From positions 18,079 to 82,078 of the forward strand of contig JAFYOP010000005.1 in the NCBI GenBank assembly GCA_017547885.1: a stretch of 64,000 nucleotides of DNA. Direction: 5' to 3'. Below the pieces are notes generated by a model. The model was not told where the DNA came from, searched no databases, and was given only the letters and a program-made list of their open reading frames with translations. This document shows positions 24,659-33,226 of the stretch, one piece after another; positions within the stretch are counted from its first letter, which is position 1, and the number at the start of each line of letters is the position of its first letter. The DNA comes from Clostridia bacterium. GTDB lineage: Bacteria; Bacillota; Clostridia; Christensenellales; CAG-138. The position numbers and the translations under genes were made by a program.

Positions 24659-25423
24659 ATGAAAAAGATAGCAGTCATCACCGGCGCGTCCTCCGGCATG
24701 GGCAGAGAGTTCGTATACGCTGTGGATAAGGAATTTCAGCTGGATGAGATATGGGTAATCGCCCGCCGCAAGGAACGCCTTGAGGAGCTGCAGGCAGAGT
24801 GCAAGACCCCTGTGCGGCCCATACCCATGGACCTTAGCGACAACGCAAGCTACGCCGCATACAAGGATATGCTGGAGGCGGAAAAGCCTCAGGTGCATCT
24901 GCTGATAAACGCCGCAGGCTACGGCCTTTTCGGCACATTTGACGAAATGGAGCTGGACAATCAGCTGGGCATAATCGACCTGAACGACAAGGCCCTCACC
25001 GCCATGTGCCTGCTGAGCCTACCATATATGCACAAGGGGGATTCCATCATCAACCTTGGCTCCAATTCCAGTTGGCAGCCTGTGCCGTATCTTTCTGTTT
25101 ACGGCGCAACCAAGGCGTATGTTCTCAGCTTCAGCCGTGCCATCGGCCGTGAGCTCAAGAGCAGGGGAATATTCGTAATGTGTGTATGCCCCGGCTGGAT
25201 CAAGACCGAGTTTATGGATCGTGCCGTCCATGACGATACCATCAAATACTACGACCGCTGGTACACCGCAAAGCAGGTCATCGACAAGGCCATGAAGGAC
25301 TTCCGCAAGAAAAAGAAGGTGTCCATTCTGGGCTTCCCTGTGCGGATGCAGGTACGCATGGTAAAGCTGCTGCCGGTGGACTGGATAATGAACATCTGGT
25401 GCAGGCAGCAGGGGAAGAAGTAG
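24659..25423 (+). CDS. short-chain dehydrogenase/reductase
   Basis: A 254-residue classical SDR. The cofactor motif TGASSGMG is at residues 9-16, NAAG near residue 85, and the catalytic Ser and YxxxK (VYGATK) lie near residues 139-150. The N-terminal half has the EIWVIARRKERLEEL segment that follows strand 2, with Arg residues suggesting NADP(H). The C-terminus (RKKKKVSILGFPVRMQVRMVKLLP) is basic and hydrophobic, as in DltE/YqjQ-type SDRs that sit near membranes. The substrate is unknown. Confidence 0.88.
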   Translation: MKKIAVITGASSGMGREFVYAVDKEFQLDEIWVIARRKERLEELQAECKTPVRPIPMDLSDNASYAAYKDMLEAEKPQVHLLINAAGYGLFGTFDEMELDNQLGIIDLNDKALTAMCLLSLPYMHKGDSIINLGSNSSWQPVPYLSVYGATKAYVLSFSRAIGRELKSRGIFVMCVCPGWIKTEFMDRAVHDDTIKYYDRWYTAKQVIDKAMKDFRKKKKVSILGFPVRMQVRMVKLLPVDWIMNIWCRQQGKK

Positions 25424-25449
25424 AAAAATTCAGATTCATTTGTTAAATT

Positions 25450-25490
25450 GTGACCATATCACGGAAGACCTCCATTAATTAATGTATATT
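25450..25490 (+). promoter_or_regulatory. CRP/FNR-type site and promoter of the ferredoxin gene
   Basis: The dyad GTGA-CCATA-TCAC (25450-25462, centre 25456) lies 29 bp upstream of a TATATT -10 box at 25485. With a start near 25497 the dyad centre is at about -41, the class II activator position. The same dyad with identical spacing occurs at 25756 and 53866. Confidence 0.65.
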
Positions 25491-25520
25491 ACGTACATTA
25501 AGCAATGGAGGTTTTTTATT

Positions 25521-25676
25521 GTGGAAAAGGCAAAGAGGATGAAAAGAAAGGCCTTTGTGGCACAGGAGCTGTGCGTGGCCTGCGGCTGCTGCGTAAAGGT
25601 ATGCCCCATGGGCGCCATACAGATAATGAAGGGCATTATGGCGGCTGTGGTTTTGCAAAAGACCATTTCCATGTGA
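25521..25676 (+). CDS. small single-cluster 4Fe-4S ferredoxin-like protein
   Basis: 51 residues from the GTG at 25521, with GGAGG nine bases upstream and just downstream of the predicted transcription start. The single motif CVACGCCVKVCP supplies Cys18, 21, 24 and 28 for one [4Fe-4S] cluster. The second cluster motif of bacterial 2[4Fe-4S] ferredoxins is absent: the protein stops after KGIMAAVV, where the second half would begin, and its 3' end runs into the terminator hairpin. It is either a genuine mini-ferredoxin or a truncated one. Its promoter carries a GTGA-N5-TCAC site. Confidence 0.72.
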   Translation: MEKAKRMKRKAFVAQELCVACGCCVKVCPMGAIQIMKGIMAAVVLQKTISM

Positions 25677-25710
25677 ACTGATAACTCAGTACATTTGGAG
25701 ATGGTCTTTT
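25657..25710 (+). terminator. terminator overlapping the end of the ferredoxin gene
   Basis: AAAAGACCAT at 25657 pairs with ATGGTCTTTT at 25701, with further pairing inside. The stop codon lies in the hairpin. Confidence 0.7.
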
Positions 25711-25755
25711 CTATCTAAAAAGAATTTAACAAGATTGAGAATTATTCTTAATTTG

Positions 25756-25796
25756 GTGATTTTGTCACAGAAGTATGGTTATGGAATCGCTATAAT
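25756..25796 (+). promoter_or_regulatory. CRP/FNR-type site and promoter of the nitroreductase gene
   Basis: GTGA-TTTTG-TCAC (25756-25768, centre 25762) lies exactly 29 bp upstream of TATAAT at 25791, the same geometry as the ferredoxin and rhodanese promoters. No good -35 box is present, as expected for an activator-dependent promoter. Confidence 0.65.
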
Positions 25797-25876
25797 AAGG
25801 CCATAAAAGAAAACAGAAACAAAAAACCACTGAAAAAACTAAAATTTAAATACTAAAACATCAGGAGGAGAAAAAC

Positions 25877-26740
25877 ATGAATTACAGCGCATTGATACAG
25901 AATCGTAAGTCCGTAAGGGCCTTTATTGAAAAAGCAGTTTGCACTTCCGAACTGGAGAGCATCAAGGAATACTACAGCAAGTCCGTAAAGAGACTGTTCC
26001 CCGAATACAAGACCGAACTGCTGGTGCTGGGCACCGAGGCAAGGGAAGCTCTTGAAGGAGCAGCCGGATACAGCAGCTACCTGGTAGGCGCACCCCATTA
26101 TCTGGTACTTCTCTCCGAGAAGGCAGAGTACGCAGTAGAGAACGCCGGCTACATCATGGAAGACCTGGTAATCAAACTGGCCGACCTGAACCTTGACAGC
26201 TGCTGGCTCACCTTCACCGAAAGCGAGAAGGTAAAGAAGGCCATCGGTGTAGAGAGCGAACTGGAAGTAGCCGCCATCGTAGCATTCGGCTACGGCGTAA
26301 AGACCACCAAGCGTCTCAGGCTCAATATCCAGAGCATGTCCAATGTGGACATCACCGCCCAGCGCCACTACGTAGACCCCAAGCTCGGTATCAACGACAT
26401 GGTCTTCATGAACTCCTGGGGCAACAGCGAAGGCGTTGAAGAGTACATCGGATTCTTCGATGACATGCTGTGGGAAGCCTTCTACGCAGCCACCCTGGCT
26501 CCCAGCTATCTGAACCGCCAGGCCTACGGCTTCGTAATCAGCAACGGCCGCATCACCCTCATCAGCAAGCCCGACGAGTACAACACCGAACTTGACAGCA
26601 AGCTGAACTTCGGCATCGTGCTCCTGCACTTCACCGCCATCGCCCAGGGCTGGGCACCCACCATCAAGTGGGAGTTCGGCGGAGAACCCAGCTTCCAGCT
26701 CCCCGAAGGATACAAAGTGGTTGCCAGCTGCAGCCTGTAA
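25877..26740 (+). CDS. nitroreductase-family FMN protein
   Basis: A 287-residue protein resembling the TM1586-type nitroreductase group. It has an N-terminal RKSVRAF FMN-phosphate motif, a VGAPHYLVLLSE strand, and GYIMEDLVIKLADLNLDSCWL, the helix that packs on the flavin. It differs from classical nitroreductases by duplicating the half-domain in one chain (a second NRQAYGFVISNGRITL section). It is transcribed alone from the activator-type promoter and has a strong ribosome site (AGGAGG). The substrate is unknown; anaerobic electron disposal is likely. Confidence 0.82.
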   Translation: MNYSALIQNRKSVRAFIEKAVCTSELESIKEYYSKSVKRLFPEYKTELLVLGTEAREALEGAAGYSSYLVGAPHYLVLLSEKAEYAVENAGYIMEDLVIKLADLNLDSCWLTFTESEKVKKAIGVESELEVAAIVAFGYGVKTTKRLRLNIQSMSNVDITAQRHYVDPKLGINDMVFMNSWGNSEGVEEYIGFFDDMLWEAFYAATLAPSYLNRQAYGFVISNGRITLISKPDEYNTELDSKLNFGIVLLHFTAIAQGWAPTIKWEFGGEPSFQLPEGYKVVASCSL

Positions 26741-26826
26741 GATAAGTTTAAAAACACAGAAAGGAGGTACTCGAGCAGAAACAACACCGAAAAAATACAC
26801 CAACAATAATATAAGCGCCATATACA

Positions 26827-26863
26827 CCCGGCCCCCTGTCGAAAGATAGGGGGCTGGGTATTT
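26827..26863 (+). terminator. intrinsic terminator after the nitroreductase gene
   Basis: CCCGGCCCCCTGTC pairs with GATAGGGGGCTGGG around GAAA (a tetraloop), followed by TATTTGT. Confidence 0.85.
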
Positions 26864-26882
26864 GTATGCATAGTGCAAAAAG

Positions 26883-26940
26883 AGACTTTCGCAGTCGGGT
26901 GCGAGAGTCTATTGTTATGTGATCAGGTTAGGAGTATAAT
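26883..26940 (+). promoter_or_regulatory. promoter of the DISARM-like operon with upstream dyad
   Basis: TTGTTA at 26912 and TATAAT at 26935 are 17 bp apart, giving a start near 26947. Immediately upstream, AGACTTTCGC (26883) and GCGAGAGTCT (26901) form a 10-bp inverted repeat with one mismatch. The dyad could be the operator of the Xre protein encoded next. Confidence 0.65.
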
Positions 26941-26973
26941 AATGTTAATATTTGTCCTTGGAGGTCGAAACAA

Positions 26974-27186
26974 GTGGCAATTTCTTATAACAAGCTTTGG
27001 AAGCTCCTTGTGGATAAAAAGATGAGCAAGGCTGACCTGCGCAAAGCGGCAGGAATTGCTCCGAATACCATGACGCGCTTGCGCCGTGATGAGGAAGTGA
27101 CACTTGCGGTGTTGCATAAAATATGTTCAACATTGGATGTGGATATTGGGGATATTATGTCTTTTCTTCCAGATGAGGAAGAATGA
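26974..27186 (+). CDS. Xre-family control protein of the defence operon
   Basis: A 70-residue HTH protein starting at GTG behind GGAGGTCG. The HTH is SKADLRKAAGIAPNTMTRLRRDE, followed by LAVLHKICSTLDVDIGDIMSFL. This YozG/HigA-like single-domain form is frequent in front of methyltransferase genes as a control (C) protein. It is the first gene of the operon, 81 bp before the methyltransferase, and probably senses or limits methyltransferase expression. Confidence 0.85.
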   Translation: MAISYNKLWKLLVDKKMSKADLRKAAGIAPNTMTRLRRDEEVTLAVLHKICSTLDVDIGDIMSFLPDEEE

Positions 27187-27267
27187 GTTCTCGTATGCAC
27201 AGTATTCCATTTAAGCGGATTGATTTAGACGCGCGATCAAGAGTAATTTAGAATGGTGGAGCGGATT

Positions 27268-28542
27268 ATGCCAAAATATCTTGACTTGTTTGCTGGCGCG
27301 GGTGGCCTATCAGAAGGATTTGTCCGTGCCGGATATGAGCCTGTTGCTCACGTGGAAATGGATGTGGCTGCATGCTATAGCCTTAGGACCCGTGCAGCAT
27401 ATCATTGGCTTAAAAAGGAGAACAAAATAAGTATATATCACAAGTATCTCAACAACGAAATCTCTCGTAGTGAGTTTTATGAGCACGTTCCCAAGCCAGT
27501 TTTGGAATCGGTATTAAACTACGAGATATCGGAGGAAACACTGCCTCCTATTTTCTCGAAGATTGATGCCATACTAGATGGAAAACAGTTGGATCTGATA
27601 GTTGGTGGTCCACCTTGCCAAGCGTACTCTATTGCGGGGCGATCCCGCTCTGAGAACAAGATGGTTGGAGACAAGAGAAACTATCTCTATAAACTGTATG
27701 CAGAGTTTTTGAAGCACTACCAGCCTAAATACTTTGTGTTTGAAAATGTGGTCGGGCTATTGTCTGCAAAAGACGAAGACGGTACGATGCATCTGGACAA
27801 TATGCGTAAACTATTTAATGATTACGGTTATTCTACGGAATTCCGCACATTAAATGCATTAGATTACGGTGTTCTCCAAAATAGAAGAAGAATTATTCTG
27901 ATTGGAAAACGAGGAGAGCATGAAGGATTTTATCCTAAGATTCCTACGGTTGAAAATGCTTTTAAGGTAGATGAGCTGTTTTCTGATTTGCCTTCAATCC
28001 AATCTGGAGAAGGCGTTATTACGCCAGTAAAAACCAATCCATATCTGGGTAAGTATCTTTACAATTCAGGGATCAAAGAGTATGACCAAGAACCGGTTAC
28101 ATTCCATCAAGCTCGTCCTCACACAAAACAGGATTTGGAAATCTATCGTATTATTGTAGAGTCTTGGAATGAAAAGAATGTGCGAATTTCCTATACCGAT
28201 CTGCCAGAAAGACTCCGTACCCACAACAACACGAAGTGCTTCTTGGACCGTTTTAAAGTAGTTGCAGGGAATCTTTCATACGCGCAGACTGTAGTGGCGC
28301 ATATTTGTCGTGATGGACACTACTACATTCATCCCGATATCAAACAAAACAGATCTCTGACACCCAGAGAAGCTGCGAGAATCCAGACCTTCCCGGACAA
28401 TTATTATTTCGAATCTGTTACCGTAAAACCATCACGAACTCTGGCTTATAAGCAGATAGGAAATGCAGTTCCGGTTTGCTTGGCCCACAGTGTAGCAAAA
28501 GCATTATTGGATCGATTTGTAAAGGATGAGAACAATGACTAA
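27268..28542 (+). CDS. DNA cytosine-5 methyltransferase (DrmMII-like)
   Basis: 424 residues from the ATG at 27268, which has GGAG at proper spacing and begins directly with motif I (LDLFAGAGGLSEGF). Motif IV with catalytic Cys is GGPPCQAYS near residue 117, motif VI is FENVVG, motif VIII is LQNRRRIILIG, and motif X is QIGNAVPV. A ~80-residue insertion lies between motifs I and IV. It methylates cytosine at C5, marking host DNA. It heads the DrmE/DrmA/DrmB operon, which matches the C5 methyltransferase of class 2 DISARM. Recognition sequence not predictable. Confidence 0.92.
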   Translation: MPKYLDLFAGAGGLSEGFVRAGYEPVAHVEMDVAACYSLRTRAAYHWLKKENKISIYHKYLNNEISRSEFYEHVPKPVLESVLNYEISEETLPPIFSKIDAILDGKQLDLIVGGPPCQAYSIAGRSRSENKMVGDKRNYLYKLYAEFLKHYQPKYFVFENVVGLLSAKDEDGTMHLDNMRKLFNDYGYSTEFRTLNALDYGVLQNRRRIILIGKRGEHEGFYPKIPTVENAFKVDELFSDLPSIQSGEGVITPVKTNPYLGKYLYNSGIKEYDQEPVTFHQARPHTKQDLEIYRIIVESWNEKNVRISYTDLPERLRTHNNTKCFLDRFKVVAGNLSYAQTVVAHICRDGHYYIHPDIKQNRSLTPREAARIQTFPDNYYFESVTVKPSRTLAYKQIGNAVPVCLAHSVAKALLDRFVKDENND

Positions 28543-30574
28543 TAATCAGACAATGGCAATGTTCTATCAAAACTTCATGGAAGAAGTTTTGTTTGCTGCG
28601 GATAAAGAAACAAGTGGCTGGACAACAGAAGATTTTCTCACATCTGTTATGCTGGAATATCTCGAAGAGGCCGGAGAGGTAACCGACCCTATTATTTGTC
28701 CGTTCAGAGGCCGTGGACTGCAGTTAAATGCGTACGCATTCTCGGAGGACTGCGAAAATATTGATATCTTTGTAAGTATCTTTTCGGATAATGATGTTCC
28801 ACGTTCTGTCTCGCAAACGGATGTTGATGCCTCAATAAAGAGAGCTATAGAGCTTTATCACAGGGCAACTAATGATCTGTATACCGCATTTCAAAAAGAT
28901 AACGATACCTACGAGTTCGCAATCTCTATTTTTCAGAATAGAAGCAATATTAAAACGGTTCGAATCTGTGCATTGACCAATGGATTGGTAAAACCGATCC
29001 CGTTCAAGAATATTACAATTGGTGGAGCGGAAGTGTCCTTTAATATCTGGGATATCGACCGTCTATATCGTTGTGTTTCTTCAGGAAAAATGCGTGAAAC
29101 TATCGAGATTGATTTTGAAGAAAAATTCCAGAAGACAATTCCCTGTATTGAGAACAGCACAAGTGACAAGTACAGTGTTTACCTTGCCATTATCAATGGC
29201 GAGCTTTTGGCAGCGCTTTATGATGAATTCCGGGACAGGCTTCTTGAGAAGAATGTGCGCTCTTTTCTACAGGTGAAGGGCGGCGTCAACAAGGGAATTC
29301 GTGATACGCTGAGAGATGAACCGGACATGTTCCTGGCATACAACAATGGTATTTCTGTTACTGCAGAAAGTGTAGAGATTGTTCGCGACGAAAATGGCAA
29401 GCCGTCCATTAAAAGCATCAGAGATATGCAAATTGTTAACGGCGGCCAGACAACGGCATCCATTTTCAATGCTCGGAATGATAAGAAAATTGCGGCCGAC
29501 CTGTCGAAAGTGTTCGTTCAGATGAAGTTGTCTGTCATCCAATCGACGGAGGCGATGGACGAGATTGTGCCCAGAATTTCTACTTTTGCAAATACGCAGA
29601 ACAAAATTCAGGTTGCTGACTTCTCTGCAAATGATCCTTTCCACAGACGAATTGAAGAACTGTCCAGAACAGTATGGGCTCCCGCTCAGAGCGGTATGAA
29701 GCCTCAAAACTGGTTCTATGAGCGTGCCCGTGGCCAGTACGCAGACATGCTGTCCAGAGAGTCTACTCCCAAACGCAAGAAAGAATACAAGGAAACTCAC
29801 CCGCTGTTTACAAAGACTGATTTGGCGAAATACGAAAACACATGGGATCAGCTTCCTTATCAGGTCAGTGAAGGCGCGCAGAAAAACTTCCACAAGTTTA
29901 TGCTGCGGTTGAAAGATTACAAGGGTTTTGTTCCTGATGAAGCTTATTACCATAATCTGATTGCCAAAGCAATCCTGTTCCGTCAGACAGAAAAGCTTGT
30001 TCAAAAGCAACAGTACGGCGGCTACAGGGCCAATATTGTTACATACACGCTCGCTTTCCTGTCCTACAAGACTGCACAGCGTATTGACCTTGAGCGGATA
30101 TGGAAGGAACAGACTCTCACACCGGCTCTTGAATGGGAGATTATTGAAGTTTCCAAGTTTGTTCAAAAGTTGATTGTAAATCCTCCTGGCGGAGCAAACG
30201 TTGGAGAATGGTGTAAAAAAGAAAAGTGCTGGCAGGCAATTCGTGACTACGAATATGTGATCAGTGACGCGCTGCAGGGAGAATTGATTTCCGTAGCACG
30301 GCCTACTGCGGGTCCGCAACCGGCAACCAGCAGCATTGCATCGCTTACAGAGGAAGACCAGAAATTGATTGATACTGTTGCAGCCATTCCTGCTGAGACT
30401 TGGTTTGCGTTGTCCAGATGGGCAAAAGAAACCAAGAACTTCCAGCCGTGGCAAAGAAGCTTGCTGTTCTCTGTTGGTGGAGTTGTCGGAAGAGGCCAAA
30501 AACCGAGTATTAAACAAGCCGGTCATGCGATGAAAGCTTATAACGAAGCGCTTACTAAGGGATTTAGCATCTGA
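28535..30574 (+). CDS. AIPR-family abortive-infection protein
   Basis: 679 residues from the ATG at 28535 (AAGGA eight bases upstream), overlapping the methyltransferase stop by 8 bp. The AIPR core is clear: NVRSFLQVKGGVNKGIRDTL near residues 250-270, FLAYNNGISVTA near 270-285 and IVNGGQTTASI near 302-312. AIPR proteins are linked to phage resistance by abortive infection and are fused or adjacent to restriction genes. AIPR is not a standard DISARM component, so its place inside this operon is notable. Mechanism not known from sequence. Confidence 0.85.
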   Translation: MTNNQTMAMFYQNFMEEVLFAADKETSGWTTEDFLTSVMLEYLEEAGEVTDPIICPFRGRGLQLNAYAFSEDCENIDIFVSIFSDNDVPRSVSQTDVDASIKRAIELYHRATNDLYTAFQKDNDTYEFAISIFQNRSNIKTVRICALTNGLVKPIPFKNITIGGAEVSFNIWDIDRLYRCVSSGKMRETIEIDFEEKFQKTIPCIENSTSDKYSVYLAIINGELLAALYDEFRDRLLEKNVRSFLQVKGGVNKGIRDTLRDEPDMFLAYNNGISVTAESVEIVRDENGKPSIKSIRDMQIVNGGQTTASIFNARNDKKIAADLSKVFVQMKLSVIQSTEAMDEIVPRISTFANTQNKIQVADFSANDPFHRRIEELSRTVWAPAQSGMKPQNWFYERARGQYADMLSRESTPKRKKEYKETHPLFTKTDLAKYENTWDQLPYQVSEGAQKNFHKFMLRLKDYKGFVPDEAYYHNLIAKAILFRQTEKLVQKQQYGGYRANIVTYTLAFLSYKTAQRIDLERIWKEQTLTPALEWEIIEVSKFVQKLIVNPPGGANVGEWCKKEKCWQAIRDYEYVISDALQGELISVARPTAGPQPATSSIASLTEEDQKLIDTVAAIPAETWFALSRWAKETKNFQPWQRSLLFSVGGVVGRGQKPSIKQAGHAMKAYNEALTKGFSI

Positions 30575-30594
30575 TTGTGTGAGGAGGGACTCGT

Positions 30595-33213
30595 ATGTTG
30601 GAATGGCAGGATTATGTGTCTCAATTGCTTAGTGATTCAAGCAGTTTTGATGGGATCAGTCTGTCTTTTGAAGGCTCGCAAGAAGAACTGGCTATTCCGC
30701 TTCTTAACACAAAGAAGGCAGTTGATGTTCCTCCCATTATCAAAACCAGCATTCTTATGCTGGATAAAATGCAGATGCATCAGGGAAAGTTGAATATTCT
30801 TGTTTTTCCGGAAAGAATTCAGTCCATCTTTATTTTCACACTTGTAAAACTCCTCTATAACATATCGGAAGGTAAGATAGACCATGCCTATGATCCTGCG
30901 TCCTTTAAAAAGGGGGACAAGCTTAGATTTGAAAGTGCGGTCGTTGAATTCGATTCTGTAGAGGAAAAGAATGGCGAAAAACGCATGAAAATCCGACTTG
31001 CAGATGGACTTACCATAAGTGCATCCGTTGAGTATTTTCCGTTGTTTCAACGTACGAACACCAAGAAAAAACTGAGCACAAATAAGCAGTACGTTGAAGC
31101 AAAGAAAGAAACTGCCAAAAAGATTGTCCAGATGTCTGCTGATCAGAAATATCTGAAGCTGCTTGCAGATCATAAGACACACATGGAGAATTCCATTGTA
31201 AATATGACCTCAATCATAAACACCAAGCAGATGATAAGCAGCTGCAAACTGTGTGGACAGAATATCAAAGATGCAATCCTTGTCGGACAAGCTGATTACA
31301 CCGGCAGTGTCAAAAACATAGGATCTGGACAATTAGGCGGAATACCCGCTATTGTTCTTGCTTCAGACTTGTATGCAATTTCAGCGATGGCCCAGAATAG
31401 ACACCCAATTCAATCCATCATCATTGACGGATCCAACGCTAATGCATTGCTGTCTCAGCTACCGGCGCTCGATGAGCTGATTCGACTTGGAGTGCCAATT
31501 ACATGTGTGACAGATGTTGTAAATTCTTTTGATCTACAAGCGTTCCAAGAACGAGGATTTAACTTGTGGCGCTGGGATGAAACCAGTCTGACAGAAAAAC
31601 TATATGATGCTACACCCTTGTCGTTGGACAAAAAAACAAAGCATTGTGCAAAAAGGAAAATCAATTATGTGGTAACTGATGGCAATGAAATCAGCACTGC
31701 AATTCGTCTTTTGTATGCACATCGAAAAGAGTCCCAAACAGCTTCTGCGCAAATGTTGAAACTGTTTGATAAGTTGTTTTCTTTTGCATTTACTGCACTT
31801 CGTGAAACTGTGCCATTTGCGTCAAGTCAATGCATTCAGATGCAATCGGTCCTGGACGAATGCTCACACTTACTTGCTGGAGAAAAAGCGTTCCTTCCAG
31901 AGAAAACATATGATGCTTATTCTACAATCATCGATTGCATGAAAAAGGTGTTTACATACGGATACCATCTGCCAAAACATGAGGCCTTGTCTTCACAATT
32001 GCGTTCGAACCATTCTCGGAGAATTGCACTTCTTGTTCCGGAAAGGACGGACAAAAACAGAGTGCAGCAATATTGGGAAAACTGGTGCACCACCAATAGT
32101 ATTTCCACAGAGGTTGAGGTCCTTTATCCTGCGGAGTATTATTTGCTCCCGTGCGGGAAGTGTGATGCAACTGTGGTTGTCGGTTGGTTAAAACGTGCTA
32201 TTATGCGCAAAGCACTGTATGGCTTCAACACGCAATTCTATACTGTTCTGCTCTATGACTACGAAAAACGTTGGAAGAACTACGATACTACCAAATGGAA
32301 TGCTGCCCTTGATAGCAACGAAAACCGCAAAACCATCGAAAAATCTTTTGCAACAGATAAAATCAAAGTGTCCACCAGCAGATTTGTCCCCAAACAGCTC
32401 CCTGTAGCTGAAACGCCAAAGACAGATGAACTTACTGAAATTGAGACTGTACTGAAGGAGAATAAATTCCGTCAGTATGTTGCAAGCGGCGGCCAGAAGG
32501 CTGCCAATGAAACGACAGAAGCCATCCCTGTAAACTACGTCGGTGGTTTCCTTGCCTTTTACAGAACTGGACATAAGGTTATCTCTGCAAGCAGCATCAT
32601 CGAGCAGGATGCAGATAAGATTGAAATGAAGCTTCCCGCGGAGTTGAAAATGGGAGACTTTGTTGTAGTTCGCGAAACAGATCATGACCTTGTAAAAGAA
32701 ATTGCAGATGTTATTCTGGCACGCACTGGGAAAACCGGTCTCAGAGAGTTGTCTTCCAAGTGGAAGGAAGCTCTTACCATCGAGACACTGTTCTATTCCA
32801 CAGAAGAAATCTACGAAAAGCTCCAGAAAGCCGGATGTACCAGAGGTTATCAGGCTGTGTGTTCCTGGATTACAGACGATGATATGATTGCCCCGCAAAG
32901 CAAACAGGATCTGGAGCACATTGCAGTAGTTACCGGAAGTGGCGTGCTGAAAGAAAAGCTGAATCTGGTATATGAAGCTGCGCAGGCAGTTAAAGCGGCA
33001 CATGTTCAGGCAGGCAGAGTATTGTCTCTACAGCTAAGAAAGCGTGTTGCTTCTGCACTGAAAGAGTATGGAGATATTGATCCGTTCAACATCTGGGACC
33101 CTATTGAGATGCAGGTTGACGATGTTGGTTTGGTCCGCATCTTGAAAATAATTGATATTGGTGCCCCTGTGATTGTTGACATCGCAGATACTAACCGCCT
33201 TATTGACGAGTAA
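30595..33213 (+). CDS. DrmE-like DISARM protein
   Basis: An 872-residue protein with a strong GAGGAGG site. The N-terminal half has LNILVFPERIQSIFIFTLVKLLYNISEGK and two Cys pairs (SSCKLCGQN), then a Rossmann-like stretch LGGIPAIVLASDLYAISA with SIIIDGS. The C-terminal third repeats FLAFYRTGHKVISA and KMGDFVVVRETDHDLV. Position between the methyltransferase and DrmA/DrmB, size and general layout fit DrmE of class 2 DISARM, whose role is unknown. Family assignment rests on context and partial resemblance. Confidence 0.68.
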   Translation: MLEWQDYVSQLLSDSSSFDGISLSFEGSQEELAIPLLNTKKAVDVPPIIKTSILMLDKMQMHQGKLNILVFPERIQSIFIFTLVKLLYNISEGKIDHAYDPASFKKGDKLRFESAVVEFDSVEEKNGEKRMKIRLADGLTISASVEYFPLFQRTNTKKKLSTNKQYVEAKKETAKKIVQMSADQKYLKLLADHKTHMENSIVNMTSIINTKQMISSCKLCGQNIKDAILVGQADYTGSVKNIGSGQLGGIPAIVLASDLYAISAMAQNRHPIQSIIIDGSNANALLSQLPALDELIRLGVPITCVTDVVNSFDLQAFQERGFNLWRWDETSLTEKLYDATPLSLDKKTKHCAKRKINYVVTDGNEISTAIRLLYAHRKESQTASAQMLKLFDKLFSFAFTALRETVPFASSQCIQMQSVLDECSHLLAGEKAFLPEKTYDAYSTIIDCMKKVFTYGYHLPKHEALSSQLRSNHSRRIALLVPERTDKNRVQQYWENWCTTNSISTEVEVLYPAEYYLLPCGKCDATVVVGWLKRAIMRKALYGFNTQFYTVLLYDYEKRWKNYDTTKWNAALDSNENRKTIEKSFATDKIKVSTSRFVPKQLPVAETPKTDELTEIETVLKENKFRQYVASGGQKAANETTEAIPVNYVGGFLAFYRTGHKVISASSIIEQDADKIEMKLPAELKMGDFVVVRETDHDLVKEIADVILARTGKTGLRELSSKWKEALTIETLFYSTEEIYEKLQKAGCTRGYQAVCSWITDDDMIAPQSKQDLEHIAVVTGSGVLKEKLNLVYEAAQAVKAAHVQAGRVLSLQLRKRVASALKEYGDIDPFNIWDPIEMQVDDVGLVRILKIIDIGAPVIVDIADTNRLIDE

Positions 33214-33226
33214 GGAGAGAACATCT

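Noticed and set aside
25463..25517. Hairpin (AAGACCTCCATT with AATGGAGGTTTT) sequestering the ferredoxin ribosome site
   Set aside because: The shared promoter geometry puts the transcription start at about 25497, so the left arm (25463-25474) would not be in the RNA.
25482..25520. Upstream ATG start for the ferredoxin gene
   Set aside because: It would lie at or before the predicted transcription start and overlaps the -10 box; GTG at 25521 has a good GGAGG.
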